Of a stretch of 44,849 bases of DNA, positions 25,345 through 35,911 are shown piece by piece. Under the pieces are notes generated by a model that was given only the letters and a program-made list of their open reading frames with translations, was not told the origin of the DNA and did not search any database. Each line of letters starts with the position of its first letter. The stretch's first letter is position 1. The position numbers were made by a program, and so were the translations under genes. Location: the NCBI GenBank assembly GCA_024401895.1, contig JAKSKE010000010.1, positions 1-44,849 of the forward strand, in the 5' to 3' direction. The stretch is from Bacteroidales bacterium (GTDB lineage: Bacteria; Bacteroidota; Bacteroidia; Bacteroidales; UBA932).

Positions 25345-27671
25345 CAGTACACGTTGCCGGCAAAGTCGGTAAAGTACAGGAAATCACCGTCAACCCGGGG
25401 CTTGCACAGCACCGGAAGTCCTACCTTTATTCTCCAGACGAACCGTCCGTTATCCTGCCTCAGGCAATACACGAATCCGTCGTTGGCACCAAAAATCACA
25501 TATTGGCCGTAGGCCGATGGTGAACTCTCTACCGTTTTCTCCTGGTTAATGGTATAGGGCGAGGTGTAGATGATTGCAGGCTCGCAGAGATAGTTCCAGG
25601 CCTTGGACATATCCTCCAGGTTTACGGCAAGAAGACCGTTGTTCGACGAGCCCACGAACAGTTTTCCGCCTGCAATGAGAGGTTCGCTCCTGGTGTTGAA
25701 TATGAAACCTGGGTATGACTGGTTCTTGAGCTCTGCGCCGGAACGGGCGCCGACCTGGCGGATCGAAGAGTATCCGGTATAGACGAAAGTCGTGTCCAGA
25801 ACCGCCGGAGTGCAGGAACTGTACCGGTTGTCGTGATCCTTATTCTCCCAAAGGAAGTCTCCGGTTGCCGCATCGTAGCAGTAGCGTCCTACCCAGTAGC
25901 CGTTTGTGAGCAGCGCTCCCGCGGCAGTGCGGTTGGTGTTGACGTTTGTGATGGCAGAGTGCTTGTGGGTGTTCTTCCAAACTACGTCTCCGGTCTTGGC
26001 ATCCAGGGCGCACAGAGATGAGGCGCAGCCTGCATATACCAGTCCGCCGGCGGCGTGGATACCTTCGGTAAACGTTGGATAGAAGGTTGTGTTGATTCTT
26101 TTGTTCCACAGCACGGAGCCGTCGGCCGCGTTTATTGCATAGACGTTATAATCTACGTCGCCGGCATACAGGATGCCGTCCATAAGGGCAAGGTCTCCCT
26201 TAATAGAATTCTTCACCTTGCAAGTCCATTCAATGTTGCCGCTGGCTGCGTCCAGCGAGAACACAGCACAGTCGCGACTGTTTTCATTGTCCATTCCGGC
26301 AACGAAAATATGGCCTTCCCACATTATGGGATCGGTGAAATATGCCTTGCAGGGCAGAGTGGTCATCCACTTCAGCCCGGGTTCCTGCACCTGTCGGCTG
26401 ATTATTTTCTCGCCATCGCTGAACTGTGCCTCAACCTTGTAAACTGCGCCGGGAGCCAGCGATTCAGGAAGCCTGGCCTCCCACATCATATCGTTGACCT
26501 GCGTCATTTTCACCTTCTTGCCGTTGGGCAGCAGCACCTTTGCCGAAACCGGCTCGCTGGCGGCATCATATATGACGGAACGTACGCATCGGCCCACCTC
26601 GTGGGCTACAATGTGGTTGGATAAGGGAGCATAATGCATTCTGGTAGAGATGTTTCCGTTGGAATCCAGGGTGAATTCGCGCAGGGCCGAAGCCGAATGG
26701 TCATTGCTGCCTTTGCTGGGCGCCATAGAGCAGTAGAATTCGATTCCCGAATCGGTGACGGTATGGTAATCGTCGTGCCGGTGGCCATAGACGAAAGCCT
26801 TGACGTTGGCGTTCTGCGGAATGAGTTTCTGTGCGGCGTCGTGGTTGAACATTACCGTAGGGGTTCCGGCGGCTACGTTCTTGAGATCCTGCTGAATCCA
26901 GGCAGAAATGTCGTCGGCGCTGTAAGAAGGACGGGCGTCTCCCATAAGCATAGGGGTTACTATGTAATGTATTCCGGCGGCATTGAAGGAATACCACGAG
27001 GGGCCGAAGCAGTCTTCGAAGTTCTTTTCGCCGTAGTCGTTCCCCAAATAGTCTTTATTGCCTTTTATAAGGTCGTGATTTCCAATGGTATAAACCATTC
27101 GGCGGCCAACGTTCGAACTGTTCATTGCCTGCGAGAAGAACACCAGGCCGGTCTCGTAACATATATCTCCGGTAACCACTGCGAAGTCTATGTCGTGAAT
27201 TTGGGCATATTCTTTAAAACGGTCTATCCAGTCCTTGTATATGCGGTCCTCTATATCACTCATATGCACGAACTTGCCGTAGGTGCTGCACTTTGTGAGG
27301 CCGAAGTCGGGTCCCGGGTTTCCCCTGTGAATGACTTCGGCGCCGGCTTCCTTCCCGGACATCTGAGGCCTGACGTCGCAGAAGAAATTGTTGGTATTGC
27401 ACCATCCGTCCGGAGTGTACACGCTCACAAAACGGGCTCTGGGATTTGCTGTTATGGAATAAGAGCCGTCGGCATTGGTTACAGTGACACAGAAACCGTC
27501 CGAAACGCTCACGCCTGCAATTCCTTTCTCTCCTTTGTCCTGTTTACCGTTTCCGTTCCGGTCGTAGAAGACTTTGCCTTTCAAAGTGGGGGTGTTTGTA
27601 GCCGATACTCCGCAGGGAGCGAAGCAGAATAAAAGTGCCGCAGCAATTGCAAATAGGTTTTTGTATTTCAT
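25311..27671 (-). CDS. Secreted calcineurin-like phosphoesterase fused to a PQQ-type beta-propeller
   Basis: 786 residues. Signal peptide to about 24 (CGVSA). Residues about 28-125 are a SdrD/MetallophosN-like beta domain (GKVFYDRNGNGKQDKGEKGI). The metallophosphoesterase domain spans about 130-345: HMSDIED, VVTGDICYE (Asp168), TIGNHD (197-200), FNHD (His277) and YGHRHD. The first motif has D-x-E where many members have D-x-H. A linker domain follows to about 420, then PQQ-like propeller repeats to the end (AVFSLDAASGNIEWTCKV, VYAINAADGSVLWNKRI, LCALDAKTGDVVWKN). Exported, likely a phosphomonoesterase or phosphodiesterase; the propeller may hold substrate or partner. Substrate unknown. The 3' end overlaps the convergent acyl-CoA synthetase. 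Confidence 0.9.
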   Translation of the reverse strand: MKYKNLFAIAAALLFCFAPCGVSATNTPTLKGKVFYDRNGNGKQDKGEKGIAGVSVSDGFCVTVTNADGSYSITANPRARFVSVYTPDGWCNTNNFFCDVRPQMSGKEAGAEVIHRGNPGPDFGLTKCSTYGKFVHMSDIEDRIYKDWIDRFKEYAQIHDIDFAVVTGDICYETGLVFFSQAMNSSNVGRRMVYTIGNHDLIKGNKDYLGNDYGEKNFEDCFGPSWYSFNAAGIHYIVTPMLMGDARPSYSADDISAWIQQDLKNVAAGTPTVMFNHDAAQKLIPQNANVKAFVYGHRHDDYHTVTDSGIEFYCSMAPSKGSNDHSASALREFTLDSNGNISTRMHYAPLSNHIVAHEVGRCVRSVIYDAASEPVSAKVLLPNGKKVKMTQVNDMMWEARLPESLAPGAVYKVEAQFSDGEKIISRQVQEPGLKWMTTLPCKAYFTDPIMWEGHIFVAGMDNENSRDCAVFSLDAASGNIEWTCKVKNSIKGDLALMDGILYAGDVDYNVYAINAADGSVLWNKRINTTFYPTFTEGIHAAGGLVYAGCASSLCALDAKTGDVVWKNTHKHSAITNVNTNRTAAGALLTNGYWVGRYCYDAATGDFLWENKDHDNRYSSCTPAVLDTTFVYTGYSSIRQVGARSGAELKNQSYPGFIFNTRSEPLIAGGKLFVGSSNNGLLAVNLEDMSKAWNYLCEPAIIYTSPYTINQEKTVESSPSAYGQYVIFGANDGFVYCLRQDNGRFVWRIKVGLPVLCKPRVDGDFLYFTDFAGNVYCYEIDSRFLGL

Positions 27672-27696
27672 TTCGTAGCTTGTTTTTTCGCAAAAT

Positions 27697-27704
27697 CAAA
27701 TATA
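27697..27704 (-). promoter_or_regulatory. -7 box for the phosphoesterase-propeller gene
   Basis: TATATTTG on the minus strand, 25 bases upstream of the ATG at 27671, matches TAnnTTTG. A good -33 element is not evident. Confidence 0.55.
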
Positions 27705-27749
27705 CGGATTCTTTGTTGAATTGAAAAATGCGAATTCGTACAGAATGGC

Positions 27750-27757
27750 TATATTTG
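27750..27757 (+). promoter_or_regulatory. -7 box for the MBL-fold hydrolase gene
   Basis: TATATTTG matches TAnnTTTG and lies 24 bases before the ATG at 27782. It is the same octamer as the divergent box at 27697-27704, 45 bases away. Confidence 0.6.
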
Positions 27758-27781
27758 TGCCCGCAAACAGAAAAGCAGACT

Positions 27782-28465
27782 ATGAATATCAAGAGATTTA
27801 CGTTCAATCCGCTTGGAGAGCAGACCAGGGTGTTTTGGAACGAGGCGCACTCCGCCGTTGTGGCAGACCCGTCGTTCTGCACCAGGGTAGAGCGGGAGGA
27901 ATTCTATAACTGGCTAAAGGACAACGATATAACGCTTAAGGCTATACTTCTTACCCACGCCCATTTCGACCATATTATGGGAGTGCAGGAACTTCACGAC
28001 CAGATGGGAATTCCGGTATATATGAATCCGGTGGACACATCCGTTTATATAATGACCGATATGTACAGCGGCAAGGCCGGGTTGCCGGTGATTCGTCACG
28101 ACTGGGAGATAACTCCGGTGGCCGATGGCCAGATAATAAGCATCGGCGGTATGAACTGGGAGGTGCTGGAAACCCCCGGACACACCCCCGGTAGCGTGTG
28201 CTACCTCGAGCGGGCCGAAGGAGTGCTGCTGAGCGGCGACACTCTGTTTGCCGGTGCCATCGGACGAACCGACTTTGCCGGTTCGGACTACGACAAAGAG
28301 ATAGTTTCCATTATGGAGAAGCTTATATGGCTCGATGCCGGCATACGGGTGCTCCCTGGGCACGGAGCCGACACCACCATTGGCTACGAAAGAGCCAACA
28401 ACCCTTTTCTGGAGCCGTTCAACGAAAGGGAAGAACTCGATTTCAGAGAGTCTGACCCCCAATAA
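27782..28465 (+). CDS. MBL-fold metallo-hydrolase (glyoxalase II-like)
   Basis: 227 residues from the ATG at 27782 (MNIKRFTFNPLGEQT); an upstream in-frame start at 27728 would lie before the -7 box. The zinc motif is THAHFDH (59-64), with later ligands in ETPGHTPGSVCYL, LLSGDTLFAGAIGRTD and VLPGHGADTTIG. The short C-terminus and GHTPGS motif place it with YcbL/glyoxalase II-like enzymes acting on thioesters; no glyoxalase I gene is nearby, so substrate is open. Its last 23 bases overlap the end of the convergent nucleoside kinase gene. Confidence 0.93.
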   Translation: MNIKRFTFNPLGEQTRVFWNEAHSAVVADPSFCTRVEREEFYNWLKDNDITLKAILLTHAHFDHIMGVQELHDQMGIPVYMNPVDTSVYIMTDMYSGKAGLPVIRHDWEITPVADGQIISIGGMNWEVLETPGHTPGSVCYLERAEGVLLSGDTLFAGAIGRTDFAGSDYDKEIVSIMEKLIWLDAGIRVLPGHGADTTIGYERANNPFLEPFNEREELDFRESDPQ

Positions 28466-29431
28466 ATTCCCGCATAATTGAGGTTGGCGGAATGGCCGCA
28501 ATCTCGTTTGGCTTGAGAGTCACCACCCTGGAAAGGAATTCCAGCAGCGTGGTGGCTTTCCCGTAGGCCTGCGAGGATTCTGAAATTCCGTACAGGAGGG
28601 GTTCGGCGTAGTATTTCAGCAGGGGAACGTCGTACAGGGTGGAGGAATTGAACACCAAGTCGGCGTAGTGCTCGTAGGGGAAGATATGCTTCTCTTCGCC
28701 CCGGCGTACCGACGCCCACCTCAGAAGGGTGTCTTCGGGCGATATTCCGCGCGTGCGGTTATCCCTTACTATTCGGCGCAGGAGCCTTTTGTCGGTTGTG
28801 GTGTAATGTGTTTTTTCGCCTCCAGGAAGCGCCGTAAGGGCCGATATGTAAATTCTGAATATTTTCGACTGGTCAACCGACGGGGTAAGTGAGGGATTCA
28901 GCGCGTGAATGCCTTCCATACACAGAATCTCGTTTTCGCCCAGCGTCATTGTGTTGCCGGAAGAGACTCTCTTGCCTTCTTTGAAATCGAACTTGGGCAC
29001 TTCTATCTCCTTGCCGTTCATAAGGTCGTTGAGCTGTTCGTTCAGGTAGGCCACGTCCATTGCCTCCAGGCACTCGTAGTCTTTTTCGCCGTTCCGGTCA
29101 ACCGGAGTATGTTCCCTGTTTACAAAGTAGTTGTCCAGTTCTATTACCTTGGGAGTCAGACCCAGAACCCGCAGCTGCTGGGCAATGCGCAGGGAGCTGG
29201 AGGTCTTGCCGCTGGACGAAGGTCCGCTCATCATTACTATGCGGCTCTTCTTGCGCCTCCAGAAAATCTGGTTGGCAATCTCGGCGTATTTGCGCTCCTG
29301 CCTTGCCTCGCAAAGGTTTATGAGTTCAATGCCCTTGCCGTCGTTAAGGGCATCATTCACTTTCTGAAGGGTGTCTATGCCTATGGCGCTGCACCAGTCG
29401 GCATATTCCTGTCTGGCCGATTCTATTCTTG

Positions 29432-29435
<4 letters not shown>
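28443..29435 (-). CDS. Nucleoside (uridine) kinase, phosphoribulokinase/uridine kinase family, lacking the TGS domain
   Basis: 330 residues. The kinase P-loop is SGPSSSGKT at about 70-78; IELDNYFVNREHTP matches the uridine kinase substrate region, followed by VPKFDFKEGKR and ILCMEGIHALN. Bacteroidota relatives I know of are about 550 residues, with N-terminal TGS and tRNA-synthetase-like domains before a linker; here only about 65 linker residues (ARQERKYAEIANQIF) precede the kinase. The ATG overlaps the uvrA stop as ATGA, so translation is coupled and no longer N-terminus is possible without running into uvrA. Role: phosphorylation of uridine or cytidine, or another nucleoside. Confidence 0.88.
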
Positions 29436-32176
<2,741 letters not shown>

Positions 32177-32179
<3 letters not shown>

Positions 32180-32224
32180 AAGAGTACAAATTTACAAAAA
32201 TATGTCTAACTTTGTATTCTTATG
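32177..32224. promoter_or_regulatory. 18-bp inverted repeat making mirror-image divergent promoters and starts (uvrA / DMT transporter)
   Basis: Read outward, TAAATTTGTACTCTTATG (minus, 32194-32177) and TAACTTTGTATTCTTATG (plus, 32207-32224) are identical at 16 of 18 positions and are separated by 12 bases. Each arm contains a TAnnTTTG -7 box, a 7-base spacer and the ATG of its gene. Transcription starts would fall at or very near the start codons, implying leaderless or nearly leaderless mRNAs. The dyad could also be an operator. Confidence 0.7.
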
Positions 32225-33076
32225 TGGCTTTGGACAATACTGTTTTCGGCCCTCTTTCTGGGAGCCTACGATGCTGCAAAAAAGCAGTCCCTAAAACGAA
32301 ACGGAGTAATGTGGGTACTGTTTGCCGTATCTGTATTGTCAACTCTGCTGCTCGTTCCGTTCATAAGCTGGGGTTCCTTGCACGACCATACTCTCATTTT
32401 GCCTAAGGCGGCGGTGGTTACGGTGTCGTGGATATCGGGGCTCATAGGAATCAAGCTGCTCCCTCTTACCACAGCCAGCACCATCAAGTCTTCCCGGCCG
32501 GTGTTCGTGGTGGTTTTCTCTATCCTCCTTTTCTCTGAAAGTCTGAATCTGTGCCAGTGGCTGGGAGTCGGGCTTGCCATTGCGGCCCTTTTCCTGCTGG
32601 GCAGGACCAGCCGCAGGGAAGGAATCACCTTCAAGAGCAACAAAGGCCTTGCGTGGATGGCGCTTTCGGTCATTACAGGAGCCGCCAGCGCCCTGTACGA
32701 CAAGTATATTATCCAGCACCTCGACCCTATGTTCGTGCTCAGCTGGTGCAATCTGTACATAGCCGTGCTTATGGGAATAGTGCTGGCTGTAAAGCAAATG
32801 CACGACGGAGAATCCAGGGAGCGTTTCACCTGGGACTGGAATCTGCTTCTGACAGCGGTTCTCATTGTGTCGGCAGATGCGCTTTACTTTTATTCCATAA
32901 GTATGGAAGGGTCGTTGCTCAGCGTTATTTCCCTGCTGCGCAGGGGCTCTGTGATAGTGACCTTTGCATTGGGAGCAGTCTTCTTTGGAGAAAAGAACAT
33001 CAGGTCCAAGGCCGTTGACCTCACAGTGCTTCTGGCGGGACTCACCCTTCTGGTCTTAGGCAGCGGTAATCTATGA
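32222..33076 (+). CDS. EamA/DMT-family membrane transporter
   Basis: 284 residues, with about ten hydrophobic helices in two EamA-like halves. The first Met is needed for helix 1 (MWLWTILFSALFLGAYDAAK); later starts would remove it. Typical features are TTASTIKSSRPVFVVVFSILLFSESL at the end of the first half and SLLSVISLLRRGSVIVTFALGAVFFGE at the end of the second. Drug/metabolite transporter superfamily proteins export or import small metabolites across the inner membrane; substrate unknown. Its TGA overlaps the recO start (ATGA). Confidence 0.93.
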   Translation: MWLWTILFSALFLGAYDAAKKQSLKRNGVMWVLFAVSVLSTLLLVPFISWGSLHDHTLILPKAAVVTVSWISGLIGIKLLPLTTASTIKSSRPVFVVVFSILLFSESLNLCQWLGVGLAIAALFLLGRTSRREGITFKSNKGLAWMALSVITGAASALYDKYIIQHLDPMFVLSWCNLYIAVLMGIVLAVKQMHDGESRERFTWDWNLLLTAVLIVSADALYFYSISMEGSLLSVISLLRRGSVIVTFALGAVFFGEKNIRSKAVDLTVLLAGLTLLVLGSGNL

Positions 33077-33723
33077 AAACCAGCGACAGACTCATAGTGC
33101 TGCACTATACCAAACTTGGAGAAAACTCGGTGGTTGTGCACTGCCTGTGCCGCAATCTTGGAAGGCGCGGGTTTATGTGCCGGGTGCGCAAGGGCGGTTC
33201 TCTGGCTTTGTTTATGCCTCTGAGCGTCATAGATGCCGAAATTGTCCCGAACCCCAAGTCGGACCTGTGGCGCATTTCGGCGGCAAGTTCCGCCATTGCG
33301 CTCAACAATGTGCGTACCGACCTTCACAAAAACGCCGTCGCCCTGTTTATGAGCGAGGTGCTGTACCGTACGGTGCACGAAGAAGCGTACGAACCGGGGC
33401 TTTTCGAATGGTGTCAGAAAAGCATTGCCACTCTTGAGGAGTTGCCTTCGGGCTGCCCCAATTTCCATCTGCGCTGGCTCCTGGAGCTCTGTTCGGCAAT
33501 GGGATTCTGCCCGGCAAAGGAGAATCTGGCGCCGTTTGCCGGCACACAGCTTTCAAACCTGGGACAGCTTATGAGCCTGCCCCTGCAGGATTGTCTGGTC
33601 TATCCTATGAGCGGAAGGGATCGGAGCGAATGCGCCGCCGCGCTACTCGATTACCTGAGCTCCAATTTAGGAAACAATATCAATATCAAATCTCTGGCGG
33701 TGCTACAGGAACTGTTCAGATGA
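33073..33723 (+). CDS. recO: DNA repair protein RecO
   Basis: 216 residues. The N-terminal OB domain opens with DRLIVLHYTKLGENSVVVHCLCRNLGRRGF, followed by an alpha-helical domain with RTDLHKNAVALFMSEVLYRTV and FHLRWLLELCSAMGFCP; only scattered cysteines remain of the zinc site seen in some homologues. It loads RecA with RecR in gap repair. It overlaps the DMT gene upstream and rdgB downstream by ATGA junctions, so the three are translationally coupled. Confidence 0.9.
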   Translation: MKTSDRLIVLHYTKLGENSVVVHCLCRNLGRRGFMCRVRKGGSLALFMPLSVIDAEIVPNPKSDLWRISAASSAIALNNVRTDLHKNAVALFMSEVLYRTVHEEAYEPGLFEWCQKSIATLEELPSGCPNFHLRWLLELCSAMGFCPAKENLAPFAGTQLSNLGQLMSLPLQDCLVYPMSGRDRSECAAALLDYLSSNLGNNINIKSLAVLQELFR

Positions 33724-34316
33724 AAATCGTTTTTGCTACAGGCAACAGGGGCAAGCTCCGCGAAGCCGCCGAAATTCTGGGTCCGGAATTCGAACTCCTG
33801 ACCCCGGCTATGCTTGGAATAACTCAGGATATAGAAGAAACCGGCACTACCCTGAAGGAAAACTCCATAATTAAGGCCGGATTCCTTTGGGAGCACACCT
33901 CCCTTATGTGTTTTGCCGACGACACCGGCCTGGAGGTCGATGCCCTTGGCGGCGCTCCGGGGGTTTATACCGCCCGCTATGCCGGAGAAGGCTGCAATTT
34001 CAACGACAATATGGAAAAGCTGCTGCGCGAACTCGATGCTGCGGGCGCGCAATCACCACAGGAACGGAAAGCCCGGTTCAAAAGCGTCGTAACCCTTATT
34101 GTGAACGGGAATCAATATTTCTTCGAGGGAACTATGGAAGGCAGTATCGCGCATTCCAAGGCGGGCTGCGGGGGTTTCGGGTACGACCCTGTGTTCATTG
34201 CCGACGACTATCCCAACCTCACCGTAGCCGAACTGGAGGAGGAGACCAAGAACGCCATTTCCCACAGGGGCAAGGCTCTCCGTCAAATGGCACTGTGGCT
34301 CAAGGAGAATCTGTAG
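33720..34316 (+). CDS. rdgB: dITP/XTP pyrophosphatase (RdgB/HAM1)
   Basis: 198 residues from the ATG at 33720, which overlaps the recO stop; the family start MKIVFATGNRGKLREAAEIL is exactly here. Further motifs are FADDTGLEVDALGGAPGVYTARYAG, GYDPVFIADD and ISHRGKALRQM. It hydrolyses non-canonical purine triphosphates (ITP, dITP, XTP) to monophosphates, keeping the nucleotide pool clean. Confidence 0.97.
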   Translation: MKIVFATGNRGKLREAAEILGPEFELLTPAMLGITQDIEETGTTLKENSIIKAGFLWEHTSLMCFADDTGLEVDALGGAPGVYTARYAGEGCNFNDNMEKLLRELDAAGAQSPQERKARFKSVVTLIVNGNQYFFEGTMEGSIAHSKAGCGGFGYDPVFIADDYPNLTVAELEEETKNAISHRGKALRQMALWLKENL

Positions 34317-34390
34317 AAAGCCGCGGCATTTTTTATGCATAAAGGCGCTCTTTGGTACAAAAATTTGCTATTTTTAGGGTTTGATTTGAA

Positions 34391-35902
34391 ATGATGAAAC
34401 GAAAGCTGCTCATACTTGCGGTCCTCTTGCTTCCTGTGCTGGCCAGTGCACAGTCCCAGTCGTTCAAGATTGGGAAATGGACCGAAATCAGAAATTCCAT
34501 TGTAAAGGAACTCAACCGTTCGTACGTAGATACCCTGCCGGTTGACCGTATGGAACGCGCCGCCGTAGATGCAATGCTCTCCCAACTCGACCCTTACACC
34601 GTTTATATTCCGGTCGAGGAAGATGAGGATTTGCAGATGATGGTGAGCAAGTCCTACGGCGGAATAGGGGCGGTAATATACAAGCCCGACATCGACGATT
34701 ATGTCTATATAAACGAGCCCTACGAGGGTTCACCCGCTGCCCTGGCCGGCCTGCAGTGCGGCGACCGCATTGTGAGCGTCGATGGCCAGAGCACCATTGG
34801 TCTCAATGCGGGCGAAAGCAGTTCCAAAATGAAGGGGGCCCCCGGAACGCAGGTGAAATTCCATATCATAAAGGTTCGCAGCGGGCAGGAAACCGACATA
34901 ACCATAACCCGCGAACGCATCCATCTCCCCGACATTCAGTATTCGGGCATCCTGCCCGATGGTACCACGGGCTACATTCTTCAGACTGGGTTTACCGACG
35001 GAGTGGGGGAGGAACTGCGCAGGACAGTCGCCGACCTGAAGGCGAAAGGTGCGAAGCGGATTATCCTGGACCTCAGGGGGAACGGCGGCGGCCTTCTGTC
35101 CGAAGCGGTCAACATTGTATCTGTTTTCGTGCCAAAGGGCTCGCTGGTTGTGTCGCAGAGAGGAATCAGGGTTTCCGGTACAATGGAAAGCAGGACCGAG
35201 CGCGAACCGTTGGATACCGAAATTCCGCTTGCCGTTCTGGTGGATTCGGGTTCGGCCTCGGCCTCCGAGATAGTTACCGGAGCGCTGCAGGACTATGGCC
35301 GGGCTACGATTCTGGGACGCCGCACCTACGGCAAGGGTCTGGTGCAGTCGATTCGCCCGCTTCCTCACGACGGTAAGATGAAAGTTACAATTGCCAAATA
35401 CTATACGCCATTGGGCCGCTGCGTGCAGGACTTGAAGGGCCTGACCCCCGACGTGGAACTTGCCCCTATGGAGTACTCCCGCCTTACCTATTCGCTCGTA
35501 GTGTACGGAGTCATAGAGAATTATATGCTCGAATACGTGAAGACCCACGAGAGCATTCCGGCGGTGGAGGATTTCCATCTGTCCGACTCTGAATACGAGG
35601 AATTCATAAAATTCGCCCTCACCAAGGAGTTCGATTACCGTTCCAGCGCCAAGACCTACTTCGACCGTATGCGCGAAGAACTCCGCCGCGACAAGCTCGA
35701 AGACAGTATGAAAGAGAGCCTGGACGCAATGGAGAAAGCTCTGAATATGGAGAAGGAAGAGTTCCTGCGCCTGAAGAAGGACGAGATTGTGCCGTTCATA
35801 GAAGAAGAGATTGTGTGCCGGTATTATTATCAGAAGGCGGCGGCGCAGCTCAGGCTCAGGTATGACACCCAACTCGACGAAGCATTGGAAAAACTACAAT
35901 AA
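34391..35902 (+). CDS. S41-family C-terminal processing peptidase with PDZ domain
   Basis: 503 residues; a second ATG at 34394 is equally possible. Signal peptide ending ASAQ. A PDZ domain (about 75-165, YGGIGAVIYKP and SPAALAGLQCGDRIVSVDGQ) precedes the catalytic domain, where the Ser-Lys dyad is Ser290 in VDSGSASASEIV and Lys315 in RRTYGKGLVQS, 25 residues apart as in CtpA. The C-terminal 130 residues are charged and helical. Likely role: regulated cleavage of periplasmic proteins. The 74-base gap before it contains AT-rich sequence (ATTTTTTATGCAT) but no clean TAnnTTTG box. Confidence 0.94.
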   Translation: MMKRKLLILAVLLLPVLASAQSQSFKIGKWTEIRNSIVKELNRSYVDTLPVDRMERAAVDAMLSQLDPYTVYIPVEEDEDLQMMVSKSYGGIGAVIYKPDIDDYVYINEPYEGSPAALAGLQCGDRIVSVDGQSTIGLNAGESSSKMKGAPGTQVKFHIIKVRSGQETDITITRERIHLPDIQYSGILPDGTTGYILQTGFTDGVGEELRRTVADLKAKGAKRIILDLRGNGGGLLSEAVNIVSVFVPKGSLVVSQRGIRVSGTMESRTEREPLDTEIPLAVLVDSGSASASEIVTGALQDYGRATILGRRTYGKGLVQSIRPLPHDGKMKVTIAKYYTPLGRCVQDLKGLTPDVELAPMEYSRLTYSLVVYGVIENYMLEYVKTHESIPAVEDFHLSDSEYEEFIKFALTKEFDYRSSAKTYFDRMREELRRDKLEDSMKESLDAMEKALNMEKEEFLRLKKDEIVPFIEEEIVCRYYYQKAAAQLRLRYDTQLDEALEKLQ

Positions 35903-35911
35903 TCATAAAGT

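Noticed and set aside
34317-34390. Terminator or promoter in the gap between rdgB and the S41 peptidase
   Set aside because: GCCGCGGC followed by six T looks terminator-like, but the stem would have almost no loop; TAGGGTTTG has three rather than two bases in the box. Neither is convincing.
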